Source: Thermoplasmata archaeon
GTDB taxonomy: Archaea; Thermoplasmatota; Thermoplasmata; Lutacidiplasmatales; UBA184
Direction: 5' to 3'
Length of the DNA: 64,000 nucleotides
Assembly: GCA_028864975.1 (NCBI GenBank)
Contig: JAGWLG010000003.1
Span: 86,150 to 150,149 of the forward strand
Shown one piece after another: positions 35,630-44,568 of this stretch (the first letter of the stretch is position 1; every line of letters begins with the position of its first letter). Below the pieces are notes generated by a model. It had not been told where the DNA came from, searched no databases, and saw only the letters and a program-made list of their open reading frames with translations. The translations under genes and the position numbers were made by a program.

Positions 35630-36235
35630 CTAGACATCCAGCGAAACCAAATCGAGCGCCCTCTCCAGAGCGAGGGCGAGACGGTGGCGGTGGCAGAGCG
35701 TCGGTGCGAGTTCCGTGCAGAGAAAGAGCGGATGGCGGGTGAGGAGGGGGCGAACCTCCTGCAGCTTGTCAGGGGTCGCGACCTGCGTGTCGTACCAATG
35801 GAAGAGCGCGGACGGGCCGACCTTCCCGCTCTTGAACGGTTCGCGGACCGCCGGAGGGACCCCCAGATCGGGGCGGTGCACGTACTCCAGTCCACGGTCC
35901 TCGACAATCTTCCTCAGGATCGGCTGGTTCCACGAGGGCGTGTGCACGCTGAAAGGGGTGTCGCGGATGTCGACGACGAGACGACAGTCCAAGATGGGCA
36001 ATGCCAACTGGTCGCACAGCTCAGCGGGGGTCCTTCCGCTGCTTCCCGCGCTGGTGAAGTCGAAGACCTTTCTCCCGGAGGCGACCAGGGCGTCGAATCG
36101 GCGAAGGTTCCACGCGCGCTGAGCGACCGATTGTGCGAGCGGAGTAGGGGACCTCACCTTCGCCCTCTTCCCGACTTTGCGGTGTGCCGCCCCGACCTCA
36201 GGACGTGCTGACCTTGCCACGACCTTTGGCCTCAT
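35630..36235 (-). CDS. DUF488 family protein
   Basis: 201 residues. After a basic N-terminus, the DUF488 pattern appears: VFDFTSAGSSGRTPAELCDQ, LVVDIRDTPFSVHTPSWNQP, LEYVHRPDLGVPP and a final FLCTELAPTLCHRHRLALAL (in this family usually LCAEXXPXXCHR). The family is common in bacteria and archaea with no assigned reaction. It is convergent with the aminotransferase gene, 148 bases apart. Confidence 0.8.
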   Translation of the reverse strand: MRPKVVARSARPEVGAAHRKVGKRAKVRSPTPLAQSVAQRAWNLRRFDALVASGRKVFDFTSAGSSGRTPAELCDQLALPILDCRLVVDIRDTPFSVHTPSWNQPILRKIVEDRGLEYVHRPDLGVPPAVREPFKSGKVGPSALFHWYDTQVATPDKLQEVRPLLTRHPLFLCTELAPTLCHRHRLALALERALDLVSLDV

Positions 36236-36318
36236 CGTCTGGGGGTCTCTTCCCCGATCCCCGGGCGTGGCCCGCCACGGTCGCGAATCATAAGAGCCCG
36301 CCCTCCTGCCGACGTCTC

Positions 36319-37356
36319 ATGAAGGCCGCGCTTCTCGGACCGCACGGTGTGGGGCTCCACGAAGCTCCAGCGCCCCACGCCCGCGAAGGGGAGCTCATCG
36401 TCGCGATGCGCGCCTGCGGCGTCTGTGGGACCGATCTGGAGAAGGTCCGGGGCAACTACAGCGCGACGGGCAAGATCGGGCACGAACCCGCGGGAGAAGT
36501 CGTCGAGGTTGGACCTGGCGTGGACGGATTCTCCATCGGCGACCGAGTCTTCGTTCATCACCACGTCGCCTGCGGTCGGTGTGCGGTCTGCGCAGCGGGG
36601 ACCCCCACGTTCTGTCCGCAGTACCAGGCCACGAACATCGATCCGGGCGGTTTCTCCGAGCTCTTTCGGGTTCCCGCGTTGAACGTCAAGGCTGGCGCCG
36701 CCCTCCCGCTTCCCCCGAGCCTGAGCGACTTGGAGGCGACGTTCATCGAGCCGCTAGGCTGCTGCATCGAAGGCCTTTGGTCCACCCCGTTCCGAGAGGG
36801 TCAGAAGGTGGTCGTGCTCGGGCTAGGCCCGATCGGGTTGCTCTACCTGCGGCTCCTCAAGGCGTTAGGCGCGGCTTGGATCGGGGCGGGCGACCTTTCA
36901 CCCTACCGAAGGGCAGCCGCGGAGCGAAGCGGCGCGGATGTCGCATTCGACCCGCGCGAGGGGGGCGTGGTCCAACGGGAGTGCGGAGCCGCGACGGGCG
37001 GGCTGGGACCCGACCTCGTGGTGGTCGCAACCGGAGCTCCCAGCGCCATTGCCCAGGCCGTGGGACTTTGTCGGCGCGGAGGCACGGTCAATCTCTTCGG
37101 GCTGCCCGAGAAGGGAGGGAGACTCGACTACGACCTGCAACAGCTCTACCTGCGCGGGGTCCGCGTCATCCCCACGTACGCGACGACCGAGCGAGGGACG
37201 ATGGAGGCGTTGAAGCAGATCTCGATCGGTCGCGTGAAGGTGCGCGACCTCGCCACGCACACCTTCCCCTTATCGGAGGTCCCGGCGGCCTTCGCCCAGG
37301 CGGCCCGGACCGAGGAGGCGATCAAGGTCGTGGTCACCTCGGACGGCCGGGCATGA
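36319..37356 (+). CDS. Zinc-dependent medium-chain dehydrogenase
   Basis: 345 residues. Catalytic zinc ligands in ACGVCGTDLEK (Cys) and GHEPAGEV (His-Glu); a structural-zinc loop CGRCAVCAAGTPTFC; NAD(P) motif VLGLGPIGLLYLRLL. Similar in layout to threonine, sorbitol and glucose dehydrogenases. The substrate is not set by motifs. CATAAG at 36289 lies about 28 bases before the ATG at 36319, supporting a leaderless start. It is translationally coupled (ATGA overlap) to a GNAT acetyltransferase. Confidence 0.88.
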   Translation: MKAALLGPHGVGLHEAPAPHAREGELIVAMRACGVCGTDLEKVRGNYSATGKIGHEPAGEVVEVGPGVDGFSIGDRVFVHHHVACGRCAVCAAGTPTFCPQYQATNIDPGGFSELFRVPALNVKAGAALPLPPSLSDLEATFIEPLGCCIEGLWSTPFREGQKVVVLGLGPIGLLYLRLLKALGAAWIGAGDLSPYRRAAAERSGADVAFDPREGGVVQRECGAATGGLGPDLVVVATGAPSAIAQAVGLCRRGGTVNLFGLPEKGGRLDYDLQQLYLRGVRVIPTYATTERGTMEALKQISIGRVKVRDLATHTFPLSEVPAAFAQAARTEEAIKVVVTSDGRA

Positions 37357-38009
37357 AGCGTTCCTTCCGGGGGCGGAGCGAACCTCCGGCGCCCGTATCG
37401 ATCGTGGTCCGCGACGCGCGCCCCGGGGATCGCGGGGACCTCGAACGCTTCCACCGTGGACTACAGCTCTACCTCGCGCCGAAGGAGACCCGCTACCACC
37501 AGCAGCGTCTGCCCGCAGGATACGGCCGGGCCTACGTGAAACAGTCGCTCGACCTTATCGCGAAGCGGGGCGGGTTCGTGCTCATCGCCGAGCTGTCCCG
37601 TCGGAGCGTGGGATTCCTGACCGGGCTCCTTCAGCCCCTCGCTCCCTCGGTCGCTCGGATGGAGCAGCGGCCCAATGTCCAGGGCTTCGTTCTCGATGTC
37701 TTTGTCACCCCCTCCGTCCGTGGGAAGGGGGTCGGACAGGCGCTCTTCATGGAGGCGGAACGAAGGTTCGTGGCCCGCGGATGCGACAATGTCCAGCTCA
37801 CCGTGCTGCCCCCGAACCTGGAGGCGCGTCGGTTCTACGAGCGGGCAGGCTACGAGCCTATCGACCTCCGGCTCCGTAAGGACCTCGGGACCGCGCCGCG
37901 CAGCTGGGAGGAGGCCCGTCGCCGCCGACAGCGGGGGCGTCAGGGTCTGCGGCGTCGAGCGCGGCGAAGCCGAAGAGGAGCGAAACGCTCTCGGCTCAGG
38001 AACGGGTGA
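37353..38009 (+). CDS. GNAT acetyltransferase coupled to the dehydrogenase
   Basis: 218 residues. GNAT fold: FVLDVFVTPSVRGKGVGQAL with the acetyl-CoA loop (RGKGVG) at about 114-119, then NVQLTVLPPNLEARRFYERA and GYEPIDLRL. A basic Arg-rich tail (about 190-218) follows. The ATG overlaps the dehydrogenase stop (ATGA at 37353-37356), so the two are made together. Substrate unknown. Confidence 0.82.
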   Translation: MKRSFRGRSEPPAPVSIVVRDARPGDRGDLERFHRGLQLYLAPKETRYHQQRLPAGYGRAYVKQSLDLIAKRGGFVLIAELSRRSVGFLTGLLQPLAPSVARMEQRPNVQGFVLDVFVTPSVRGKGVGQALFMEAERRFVARGCDNVQLTVLPPNLEARRFYERAGYEPIDLRLRKDLGTAPRSWEEARRRRQRGRQGLRRRARRSRRGAKRSRLRNG

Positions 38010-38016
38010 TGTGGAC

Positions 38017-38829
38017 ATGGCTACGGCTCTACCGAAACGCCTGGGACGAAGGATCTTCGGTACGGATCCTGCGGTGTACAACCGGGTGCGCTTCGGCTAT
38101 CCGCCTCGTGTCCACGAGATCCTTCAACGGCGATGCGGCCTCGTCCCCGGCTCGCGCGTCTTCGAGATCGGCCCAGGGACGGGCATCGCGACCCGAGAAC
38201 TCCTCATGCTGGGAGCGAACCCGCTGACCGTGGTCGAGCCCGATCCGAGGCTCGCGCGCTACCTCGGCGGCCATCTCTGCCGCTTTCGGAGCAGGGTCCG
38301 GATCGTCAACGCCCCGTTCGAGCGGGCCCAGCTGGAGGAGGGCGGCTACGACCTTGGAGCCGCGGCCACGTCCTTCCACTGGCTGAACGAACGCGTGGCC
38401 CTCCGAAAGGTCGCGCGAGCGCTTCGGCCGGAGGGGTGGTGGGCTTCGTGGTCCAATCTGCACGGGGACCTTGAGCACCCGGGTCCGTTCCACCGTGCCA
38501 TCCAGCCCTTATACGGCCGCCCGAGCGGACAACCGCCGAAGTGGGCGCAGGGCGGTGCGTCCCTTGCGAAGCAGCAAGCAGAGCGCCTGCACGCCATTCG
38601 CGCGTCGCGTTGCTTTGACCGAGCGACCGCCGAGGTGGTCCGATGGCCGGTGACCCTCAGCACGTCGAGGGTCGTTGCGCTGTGGAGCACGTTCAGCGAC
38701 ATCAGGGTCCTGCCGGTGGCGAAGCGCAGGCAGTTCCTCCTCGGACTCGCGCGGATCTCGGACGACGAGTTCGGTGGAACGGTCCGGTTCAAGATCGTGA
38801 CTCCCATCGTCACCGCTCGACGGGTCTGA
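38017..38829 (+). CDS. Class I SAM-dependent methyltransferase
   Basis: 270 residues. SAM motif I VFEIGPGTGIATRELL (about 44-59), motif II VVEPDPRLARYLGG, later YDLGAAATSFHWLNE and ALRPEGWWASWSNLHG. This is the UbiE/Methyltransf_11-like pattern. The substrate is unknown. ATG 38017 follows the GNAT stop by 7 bases, so it belongs to the dehydrogenase-GNAT operon; a GTG two codons earlier is possible. Confidence 0.82.
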   Translation: MATALPKRLGRRIFGTDPAVYNRVRFGYPPRVHEILQRRCGLVPGSRVFEIGPGTGIATRELLMLGANPLTVVEPDPRLARYLGGHLCRFRSRVRIVNAPFERAQLEEGGYDLGAAATSFHWLNERVALRKVARALRPEGWWASWSNLHGDLEHPGPFHRAIQPLYGRPSGQPPKWAQGGASLAKQQAERLHAIRASRCFDRATAEVVRWPVTLSTSRVVALWSTFSDIRVLPVAKRRQFLLGLARISDDEFGGTVRFKIVTPIVTARRV

Positions 38830-39063
38830 GGGGTGCGACCCGTAGCGCTCGATCCCCCCCGGCGGCACCCCCATCTGCCCCAACGGGAAGGGGGGGAAGG
38901 GGACCTTGGGATCTGAGCGCGAACGGCACGCAGCGCATGCAACCTGTGAAGGGGGATCCAGCCGCGGTCCGCGAGATCGCGGAGCCAGGAAGCCGCTCGG
39001 TCAGGTCGCCCGAAGGCTCTATACCTCCCCCCTCTAACCCAACCCTACCTGGAGGGTGCCGAC
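38830..39063. other. Intergenic region, nothing recognised
   Basis: 234 bases between the methyltransferase and the aldolase gene. No gene, RNA or long repeat seen. A CTATACC element near 39018-39026 and GGAGGGTG just before 39064 probably serve the aldolase. Confidence 0.3.
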
Positions 39064-39900
39064 ATGGACTGGGGTCTCAAGAACCGTCTCTCGCGGATGA
39101 TCAAGCCCTCCACGGGGCGGTCCGTCATGCTGGCCGTCGACCACGGCTACTTCATGGGTCCGACCCACGGTCTCGAGGTCCCTCGGAAGACGATCGCGCC
39201 CCTGCTGCCCTACTGCGACGCGCTCGCGCTCACTCGTGGCGTCCTGCGCCAGTGCGTGGATGCGTCCGCGGACGTCCCGATCCTCCTACGAGTCTCCGGT
39301 GGCTCTTCGGTTCTGAGCGAGGACCTCTCCCACGAGAACATCACCACCTCCATGGAGGAGGCGATCCGCCTCAATGTGGCCGGGGTCGCGATGAGCGTCT
39401 TCGTGGGGAGCGCCCACGAGCACCCCACCCTCGTGAACCTTGGGAAGCTCGTCGACGAGGGGGAGCGCTACGGCATCCCCGTGGTGGGGATCACGGCGGT
39501 CGGGAAGGAGCTTCAGAAACGGGACGCCCGCTACCTCTCCCTCGCGTCGCGGCTGTGCGCGGAGATGGGCGCGCATATCATCAAGACGTACTATTGCGAG
39601 GAAGGCTTCGACAAGGTCGTCGAGGGCTGTCCCGCCCCGATCGTGGTCGCCGGTGGCCCCAAGTTCAATTCGGACAAGGAGGCCCTCGAGCTGGCGTCCC
39701 GCGCGGTCGAGCTCGGGGCGGTGGGCGTTGACATGGGCCGCAACATCTGGCAGTCGGAGCATCCCGTCGCCATGATCCGAGCCATCCGTGCCATCGTCCA
39801 CGACGAGGCGACGGTCAAGGAAGCTCTCAACGTCCTCGAGGAGGGGAAGCGTCCCAACGCCCCCGTCGTCTCCTCGAAGGCCAAGGCACCGCGGACCTAG
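39064..39900 (+). CDS. LsrF/DeoC-FbaB type class I aldolase
   Basis: 278 residues, TIM-barrel. MDWGLKNRLSRMIKPSTGRS, LAVDHGYFMGPT, then AHIIKTYYCEEGF with the Schiff-base lysine (IKTYY), and VAGGPKFN and GVDMGRNIWQSEHPVAMIRA (phosphate binding). Closest in pattern to LsrF, the enzyme of AI-2 breakdown, and to archaeal 2-amino-3,7-dideoxy-hept-6-ulosonate and FBP aldolases. The archaeal role is not clear from the window. Ribosome site GGAGGGTG is 7 bases upstream. Its stop overlaps the convergent GNAT stop at CTAG. Confidence 0.82.
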   Translation: MDWGLKNRLSRMIKPSTGRSVMLAVDHGYFMGPTHGLEVPRKTIAPLLPYCDALALTRGVLRQCVDASADVPILLRVSGGSSVLSEDLSHENITTSMEEAIRLNVAGVAMSVFVGSAHEHPTLVNLGKLVDEGERYGIPVVGITAVGKELQKRDARYLSLASRLCAEMGAHIIKTYYCEEGFDKVVEGCPAPIVVAGGPKFNSDKEALELASRAVELGAVGVDMGRNIWQSEHPVAMIRAIRAIVHDEATVKEALNVLEEGKRPNAPVVSSKAKAPRT

Positions 39901-40466
39901 TCGCACCGACGTCGGAAGGGGCGTCCCCTCTTCTTGGCCTCTCCCCCGGCCGGGTGGAGCGGGACGAACTCGAAGCGCATCTCGCTCCCAGGCTCGAAAC
40001 CCACTCGCGCGTAGACCGGCCTTCCCATGTCGGAGGCGTTGAGGACGACCCGAGGGAAACCCTGGGTCCTGCACCACCGCAGGGCCTCCTTGAGGATCCT
40101 GGTCGCCACGCCTCGACCCCGGGCCTCCGGGACCGTGTACATGTTCATGATGTAGGGGAACGTCCCGCGGGTCCAACGGGGACGGGGAGGACCTTCCCGG
40201 AGCCAGACGCAGCCGCTTCCGAGGGGTGGAATGCGATCGGGGTCCTCCGCGAGGAAGGCGACAAGACGGCCCGAGCGCATGCGTTCCCGAAGCCAGGGGC
40301 GGTAGGCTCGCCCCACCGCCGCAAGGGCAGGGGGGTCGATCTGGTCCCAGTGGTCAAGGTCCGAGAACATGCGGTGGCGGTGCAGCACGAGCACGTCGAG
40401 GTCCCTGATGGTCGCGCGCCGTATGCGCAAGGGAGTCCGGCGTGAAGGGAGCTGCCGGACGCTCAC
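39897..40466 (-). CDS. GNAT acetyltransferase (paralogue A)
   Basis: 189 residues from GTG 40466, chosen because the open frame upstream is not GNAT-like. GNAT motif A: NMYTVPEARGRGVATRILKE (loop RGRGVA), then PRVVLNASDMGRPVYARVGF and a basic tail. It shares LRIRRATIRDLDVLVLHRHR, the GSGCVWLRE segment and the IMNMYT motif with the acetyltransferase at 41260-41820, so the two are duplicates. Substrate unknown. Confidence 0.78.
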   Translation of the reverse strand: MSVRQLPSRRTPLRIRRATIRDLDVLVLHRHRMFSDLDHWDQIDPPALAAVGRAYRPWLRERMRSGRLVAFLAEDPDRIPPLGSGCVWLREGPPRPRWTRGTFPYIMNMYTVPEARGRGVATRILKEALRWCRTQGFPRVVLNASDMGRPVYARVGFEPGSEMRFEFVPLHPAGGEAKKRGRPFRRRCD

Positions 40467-40515
40467 GCGCTCACGCAAAGCCGGCGCCTGATGAGGTTGC
40501 CCGGTCCCCTCCCGT

Positions 40516-41133
40516 TCACGCAGTGGCCTTCGCGTGGGCGGTCGGCGCCGGCAGCGCCGACTCTGACGCAGGTTCGCGGACGGTCCGGAGTGCGCCGCTC
40601 CACGCGACGACCTCATCGAGCGTCCGGGTGAGCTGCCCGACCCGCGCTTCCGAGGGCTTGAACACGCGGAAGTCCTCCCAATCGTTGAAGATCGAGAGCT
40701 GGACTTGCGAACGGACGGTGGCCATCTTCACCTCGGCGAGGACCACGCGCAGGTTCTCGACGGCCCGGACCCCTCCGGCGCTCCCGTACCCCACGAACCC
40801 GGCCGCCTTGTCGTTCCATTCCGCGAAGAGGTAGTCGATGGCGTTCTTCAGAGCGGCAGAAGTCCCGTGGTTGTACTCGGGGGTGACGAAGACGAAACCA
40901 TCGAAGGAGCGGACCTTCGCGGCCCACGCCTTGGTGTGCGCACCGGCATAGCGCCCCATCGACGGAGGCAGCGGTTCGTCGAGGAGCGGTAGGTGGAACT
41001 GCGCGATGTCCACGACCTCGAACTCGGCGTTCGGTCGGTGCTTCGCATGCTCATGGACCCAACGGGCCACATCCTCGGCCTTTCTCCCTGGGCGCGTGCT
41101 CCCGACGATGATCCCGATCCTGAGCTTCGGCAT
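40516..41133 (-). CDS. NADPH-dependent FMN reductase (flavodoxin-like)
   Basis: 205 residues. GIIVGSTRPGRKAEDVARWV (FMN phosphate loop) and GFVFVTPEYNHGTSAALKNA (FMN ring binding, PEYNH) mark the NAD(P)H-dependent FMN/azo-reductase family, which reduces flavins, quinones or azo compounds. It lies 49 bases upstream of the GNAT gene and within the same strand group. A role in quinone or electrophile detoxification is inference. Confidence 0.88.
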   Translation of the reverse strand: MPKLRIGIIVGSTRPGRKAEDVARWVHEHAKHRPNAEFEVVDIAQFHLPLLDEPLPPSMGRYAGAHTKAWAAKVRSFDGFVFVTPEYNHGTSAALKNAIDYLFAEWNDKAAGFVGYGSAGGVRAVENLRVVLAEVKMATVRSQVQLSIFNDWEDFRVFKPSEARVGQLTRTLDEVVAWSGALRTVREPASESALPAPTAHAKATA

Positions 41134-41259
41134 GGGTCGTTCCGCTCCCGTGGGCCCCGAAGACCGCGCGGGCCAGAAGATGAGTAGCTACCCAGCTCGA
41201 TAGCGACTCCTCGATGAGGGAGCGGACCCGGCAACGAGCGCGACCTCGTCAGGCGCCGG

Positions 41260-41820
41260 TCATCTTCGGCGAGTCTTCGAGCCCACGCCGCGAGGAGCCG
41301 GGAGGCGGCGGAGCATCTCTCTCCCGCTTCGGAACCCCGCACGCTCGTAGACTCCACGACCCATGTTCGAGGCGTGAAGTATGATGATACGGTAGCCGTG
41401 CCTCTTGCTCCACGCGAGCGCCTCGGCCACGATCTTGGAAGCCACGTGTTGCCCCCGTGCCTTCCGCTCGGTGTACATCGACAGGAGGTACGGGATCGGA
41501 CGACCGTCGTCCCGAGGGCGGGGTTGCCTCTCCTCACGCAGCCAGAGACCGCCGCTCCCTAGGACTGTCCCCTCGGGACCTTCGGCGATGAATCCGACGA
41601 AGCGATGGGCCCGGGTACGGTTCATCACCCAACGCCGGTACTCGCGGTCGGCGCGCGCCATCTCGCTGGACGAGGGCGCCCCCCGCTTCCAGATGTCCCC
41701 CCACATCTTTCGGCGGTGTTGGACGAGGGTCTCCAGGTCCCTGGGCGTCGCGGTCCGAACGCGGAAGGGGGCCGCTCGCGCAGGCCGACGAGGAGGGCGT
41801 GTCCGCCGGCGAGAGCTCAC
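41260..41820 (-). CDS. GNAT acetyltransferase (paralogue B)
   Basis: 186 residues. FRVRTATPRDLETLVQHRRK, LGSGGLWLREERQPRP, LLSMYTERKARGQHVASKIV (acetyl-CoA loop, here ARGQHV), then IIILHASNMGRGVYERAGFR. It is the same family as the gene at 39897-40466, which sits on the other side of the FMN reductase. Its ATG overlaps the stop of the sugar nucleotidyltransferase upstream (41817-41820), so it is coupled to it. Confidence 0.8.
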   Translation of the reverse strand: MSSRRRTRPPRRPARAAPFRVRTATPRDLETLVQHRRKMWGDIWKRGAPSSSEMARADREYRRWVMNRTRAHRFVGFIAEGPEGTVLGSGGLWLREERQPRPRDDGRPIPYLLSMYTERKARGQHVASKIVAEALAWSKRHGYRIIILHASNMGRGVYERAGFRSGREMLRRLPAPRGVGSKTRRR

Positions 41821-42812
41821 GCGCTCGGGCCCTCGTTAGCAAGGCATTGGTCCGCGAGGTCGCTCCTGGGAGCCACATGATACCCTGGGCCCAGAACGCA
41901 GCGACGGACCGTCGCTCCCTGGCCGACCTCCGCCCCGTCCATGAGGATCGAATCCTCTACGGTCGCCCCTGGCCCGATTCTGACACGGTCGCCGAGGGTC
42001 ACGTAGCGGCCCACGGTGGCCCCTTGAGCCTCGCTGTCGCGTCCCGAGGCGACCGGCGGCACGACCCGCGCCCCGGGAAGGTGGCTCTTCGGCGCGAACC
42101 TTCCGGTCCGGGGATGGTCGAAGAGGAGCCGCTGAGCGTGGAGCAGTCGGGCTGGGGTCCCGGCATCCTCCCACCAACCCCGGAACGCGAATCCGTAGAC
42201 CCCGCGGTCCAGGAGCTTCGGAAGGACCTCACGTTCCAACGACACCTCCCGGCCTCCGGGGATGTGGTCAAGCACGGAGGTGGACCAGATCGAGGCGCCG
42301 GCGTTGATCCACCGGGAGGGCGCCGACTCCTTCGGCGGCTTCTCGACGAACTTGGTGATGCGCCGGTCGTCGTCCCAGACCGCAACGCCGTAGGGGGAGG
42401 GGTCCTCGACCTCGAAGAAGCTCATCGTGCCCATGCCCCCGTGCTCCCGGTGGAACTCGAGCATCGGGTCCATGTCGAGCCCACAGATCACATCCCCGTT
42501 CACGAGGACGAACGGGTCCGTCGCGCCGTCCGCCCCGTTCTTGAGCCCTCCGCCCGTCCCCAGGGGGGTCGCTTCACGGACCACGCGAACCGGGAGCCGG
42601 TAGGGGTGCCGCTGGAGATAGGCCTCGAAGGCATCGGCCTTGTATCCGCAGGCCAGGGAGATCCGTGAGACGGCCGAGGGGAGCATGTCCATCGCGTGGA
42701 AGAGGGTCGGTTGTCCCGCGAGCGGGATGAGCTGCTTGGGGACCGCGTAGGTCACCGGGCGAAGCCGGGTCCCGAATCCCCCCACCAGGACGACGGCGGA
42801 GACCTCGGGCAT
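41817..42812 (-). CDS. Sugar-1-phosphate nucleotidyltransferase with left-handed beta-helix (mannose-1-phosphate guanylyltransferase-like)
   Basis: 331 residues. N-terminal GXGTRLRP signature VVLVGGFGTRLRPVTYAVPK, LGTGGGLKNGADG, VLVNGDVICGLDMDPML (metal Asp) and VEKPPKE; from about 245, a hexapeptide-repeat tail (GATVGRYVTLGDRVRIGPGA, VEDSILMDGAEVGQGATVRR). The layout is that of archaeal mannose/glucose-1-phosphate nucleotidyltransferases. It might feed gmd (GDP-mannose) or the heptose genes, but base and sugar are unproven. Start chosen at MPEVSAVVL. Confidence 0.82.
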   Translation of the reverse strand: MPEVSAVVLVGGFGTRLRPVTYAVPKQLIPLAGQPTLFHAMDMLPSAVSRISLACGYKADAFEAYLQRHPYRLPVRVVREATPLGTGGGLKNGADGATDPFVLVNGDVICGLDMDPMLEFHREHGGMGTMSFFEVEDPSPYGVAVWDDDRRITKFVEKPPKESAPSRWINAGASIWSTSVLDHIPGGREVSLEREVLPKLLDRGVYGFAFRGWWEDAGTPARLLHAQRLLFDHPRTGRFAPKSHLPGARVVPPVASGRDSEAQGATVGRYVTLGDRVRIGPGATVEDSILMDGAEVGQGATVRRCVLGPGYHVAPRSDLADQCLANEGPSA

Positions 42813-42920
42813 GTCCGGACGAGAGGAAGAGGCTGATGAGCGTTTCTCGCCCGACGTGAGGGAAGCGGCCGCGACCTTTGCCCAGCAGGGCTTATGTGCC
42901 GCTCCCGACGTGCACGGTGC

Positions 42921-43235
42921 ATGAGCGACAAGGCCCGGGCCCCTCCCCGTTCCCACGAGAACGTGTCCACGCCGAGCGGCAAGGGAACCAAGGTCCCCGT
43001 CTCGTGCGGGATGGAAGGATGCGACCATTCGGCGGCGCTGCATTTCCAGGGCGAGACGCCCTACGAGGGATTCACCTTCGACACCACCGGTTGGACCGTC
43101 GTCGAGGACACCGAGGACCACCGTACGGTCTTCCTGTGCTCGGACTGCACCAAGGAGTTCGAGGAAGAGGCCTCCGGCGGGGAGGACGACGATGACCTCG
43201 ATGACGACGACGAGGACGAGACCGACGGGCCGTAG
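42921..43235 (+). CDS. Small protein with Cys pairs and acidic tail
   Basis: 104 residues. Cys at SCGMEGCDH and FLCSDCTKEF suggest a zinc-binding site; the last 25 residues are almost all Asp/Glu. CTTATG at about 42890-42895 lies about 28 bases before the ATG, giving a leaderless start. The family is unknown. It may be a small zinc protein binding nucleic acid or partner proteins, but this is not shown. Confidence 0.6.
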   Translation: MSDKARAPPRSHENVSTPSGKGTKVPVSCGMEGCDHSAALHFQGETPYEGFTFDTTGWTVVEDTEDHRTVFLCSDCTKEFEEEASGGEDDDDLDDDDEDETDGP

Positions 43236-43252
43236 GCTCGCGGGCGGCGACC

Positions 43253-43732
43253 GTGCCGGCACGGACCTCCCGCACGAAGCCGCCCGGTGAGGGTGTTCGA
43301 GGAGGACCTCCTCGCCGAGGGGGGGACGCCCGGAACTCTCGGAAGAGAGGTTTCGATGTCCGGGGCGTCCAGCACGTCAATCTCACGATCCCCCGTGGCG
43401 GGGAAGAGCAGGCCCGCTCGTTCTACACGACCATCCTCTCGCTCAAGGAGATCGAGAAGCCCAAGGACCTGAGGGTCCACGGGGGGCTCTGGTACAAAGT
43501 GGGCGAGCTCGAGCTCCACCTATCGGTCGAGGACGGGGCCCTTGTCGTCCCGTCGAGGCGGCACGTCGGCTTCATCGTCGATGACCTGGAGCGGGCTCGA
43601 CGGTTCTTCGAGTCCCACGGCATCGCGACGCTCCCCCAGGCCGACCTTCCGGGCTGGCGCCGGTTCTTCGTCCACGACCCCTTCGGGAACCGCTTGGAGA
43701 TCCAGAGCCCCCGGCGAAAAGGACGTGAGTAG
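43253..43732 (+). CDS. VOC (glyoxalase/dioxygenase fold) protein
   Basis: 159 residues. The C-terminal 120 residues match the VOC pattern: GVQHVNLTIPRGGEEQARSF, LRVHGGLWYKVGELELHL, SRRHVGFIVDDLERARRFFE and FFVHDPFGNRLEI (metal Glu). The N-terminal 37 residues from GTG 43253 are low complexity, and no in-frame start codon lies nearer the domain, so the true start is uncertain. It overlaps the next GNAT gene by 8 bases. Confidence 0.78.
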   Translation: MPARTSRTKPPGEGVRGGPPRRGGDARNSRKRGFDVRGVQHVNLTIPRGGEEQARSFYTTILSLKEIEKPKDLRVHGGLWYKVGELELHLSVEDGALVVPSRRHVGFIVDDLERARRFFESHGIATLPQADLPGWRRFFVHDPFGNRLEIQSPRRKGRE

Positions 43733-44555
43733 GACGACGGCCTCCTCGGAGAGGGCGGCCACGCTCTCCCTCGCCCTTCGGGAGGAGCGACAGTTCCCCG
43801 AGCTCCTCGGAGGGTATTCGGTGGAGCTCTCGGAAGCTCATCTCGTCGTCAACGAGAAGGTCCCGGTGCCCCGGTTCAACTTCGTGCAGGACGCGCGTTG
43901 CGGCGCGGGAAGGGTCGCGGCGTTCGTGGAACGGACCCTTGAGCACTACTACCAGAGGGCGCTCCGCCCAACCTTCGAGCTCCCCAAGGACGTCCACCAG
44001 CCCGCGCTCGAGCACGCCCTCGAGCTCTCCGGCTACCTTCCGAAGGGAAGGGAGCACCGCCGGCATCTCCTGCTCTGGAACGGCCAGGGGCCCCCCCCGG
44101 CGGTCTCCAACCGAGATGAGGTCCGGGTCGAGACCCTTTCCGATGACGAGCTGCCGACGCTCGTCGACCTGCTCGTGGAGTCGAACGCACGGTATCGGGA
44201 GGAAGTTCGTCGATATCTCGAGGTGGGGATGGGCCACCCCAACCCCGGCGAACGCGTAGTACCCTACGTCGCTCGCACCGGGTCGGGAGCGGTCTCTTTC
44301 GGCGTCCTTCTCTCTCATGCGACAGGGTCGGGGCTGTATGCCGTGGGAACTCCCACGTCGGAACGGGCGCGAGGGTATGCTTCCCGCTTGGTGGCCGAGG
44401 TCCTTCGTCGCGAAGCTCCGCGCTCGCCCTTCCCTTTCTGCATCAGCGCGCAAGGGACCACCCCGCCTCGTCCACTATTGGAGATGGGGTTCGAGGTCGG
44501 CCAAAGCTTCGAGGTCTTCGAGATGTCGGCGGAGACCGCACGAAAGGGATTCTGA
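43725..44555 (+). CDS. GNAT-like acetyltransferase
   Basis: 276 residues from the GTG at 43725, which overlaps the VOC stop. LVVNEKVPVPRFNFVQDARC and the C-terminal half (VSFGVLLSHATGSGLYAVGT, ERARGYASRLVAEVLRREAP, MGFEVGQSFEVFEM) fit a divergent GNAT fold with an acetyl-CoA loop (ERARGYASRL). The substrate is unknown. It is translationally coupled to the VOC gene and convergent with thyX. Confidence 0.7.
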   Translation: MSRTTASSERAATLSLALREERQFPELLGGYSVELSEAHLVVNEKVPVPRFNFVQDARCGAGRVAAFVERTLEHYYQRALRPTFELPKDVHQPALEHALELSGYLPKGREHRRHLLLWNGQGPPPAVSNRDEVRVETLSDDELPTLVDLLVESNARYREEVRRYLEVGMGHPNPGERVVPYVARTGSGAVSFGVLLSHATGSGLYAVGTPTSERARGYASRLVAEVLRREAPRSPFPFCISAQGTTPPRPLLEMGFEVGQSFEVFEMSAETARKGF

Positions 44556-44568
44556 CCCGCGAGCGTCT

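Noticed and set aside
39897..39900. Shared CTAG stop of convergent aldolase and GNAT genes
   Set aside because: A self-complementary stop shared by two convergent genes is expected in compact genomes and explains itself.
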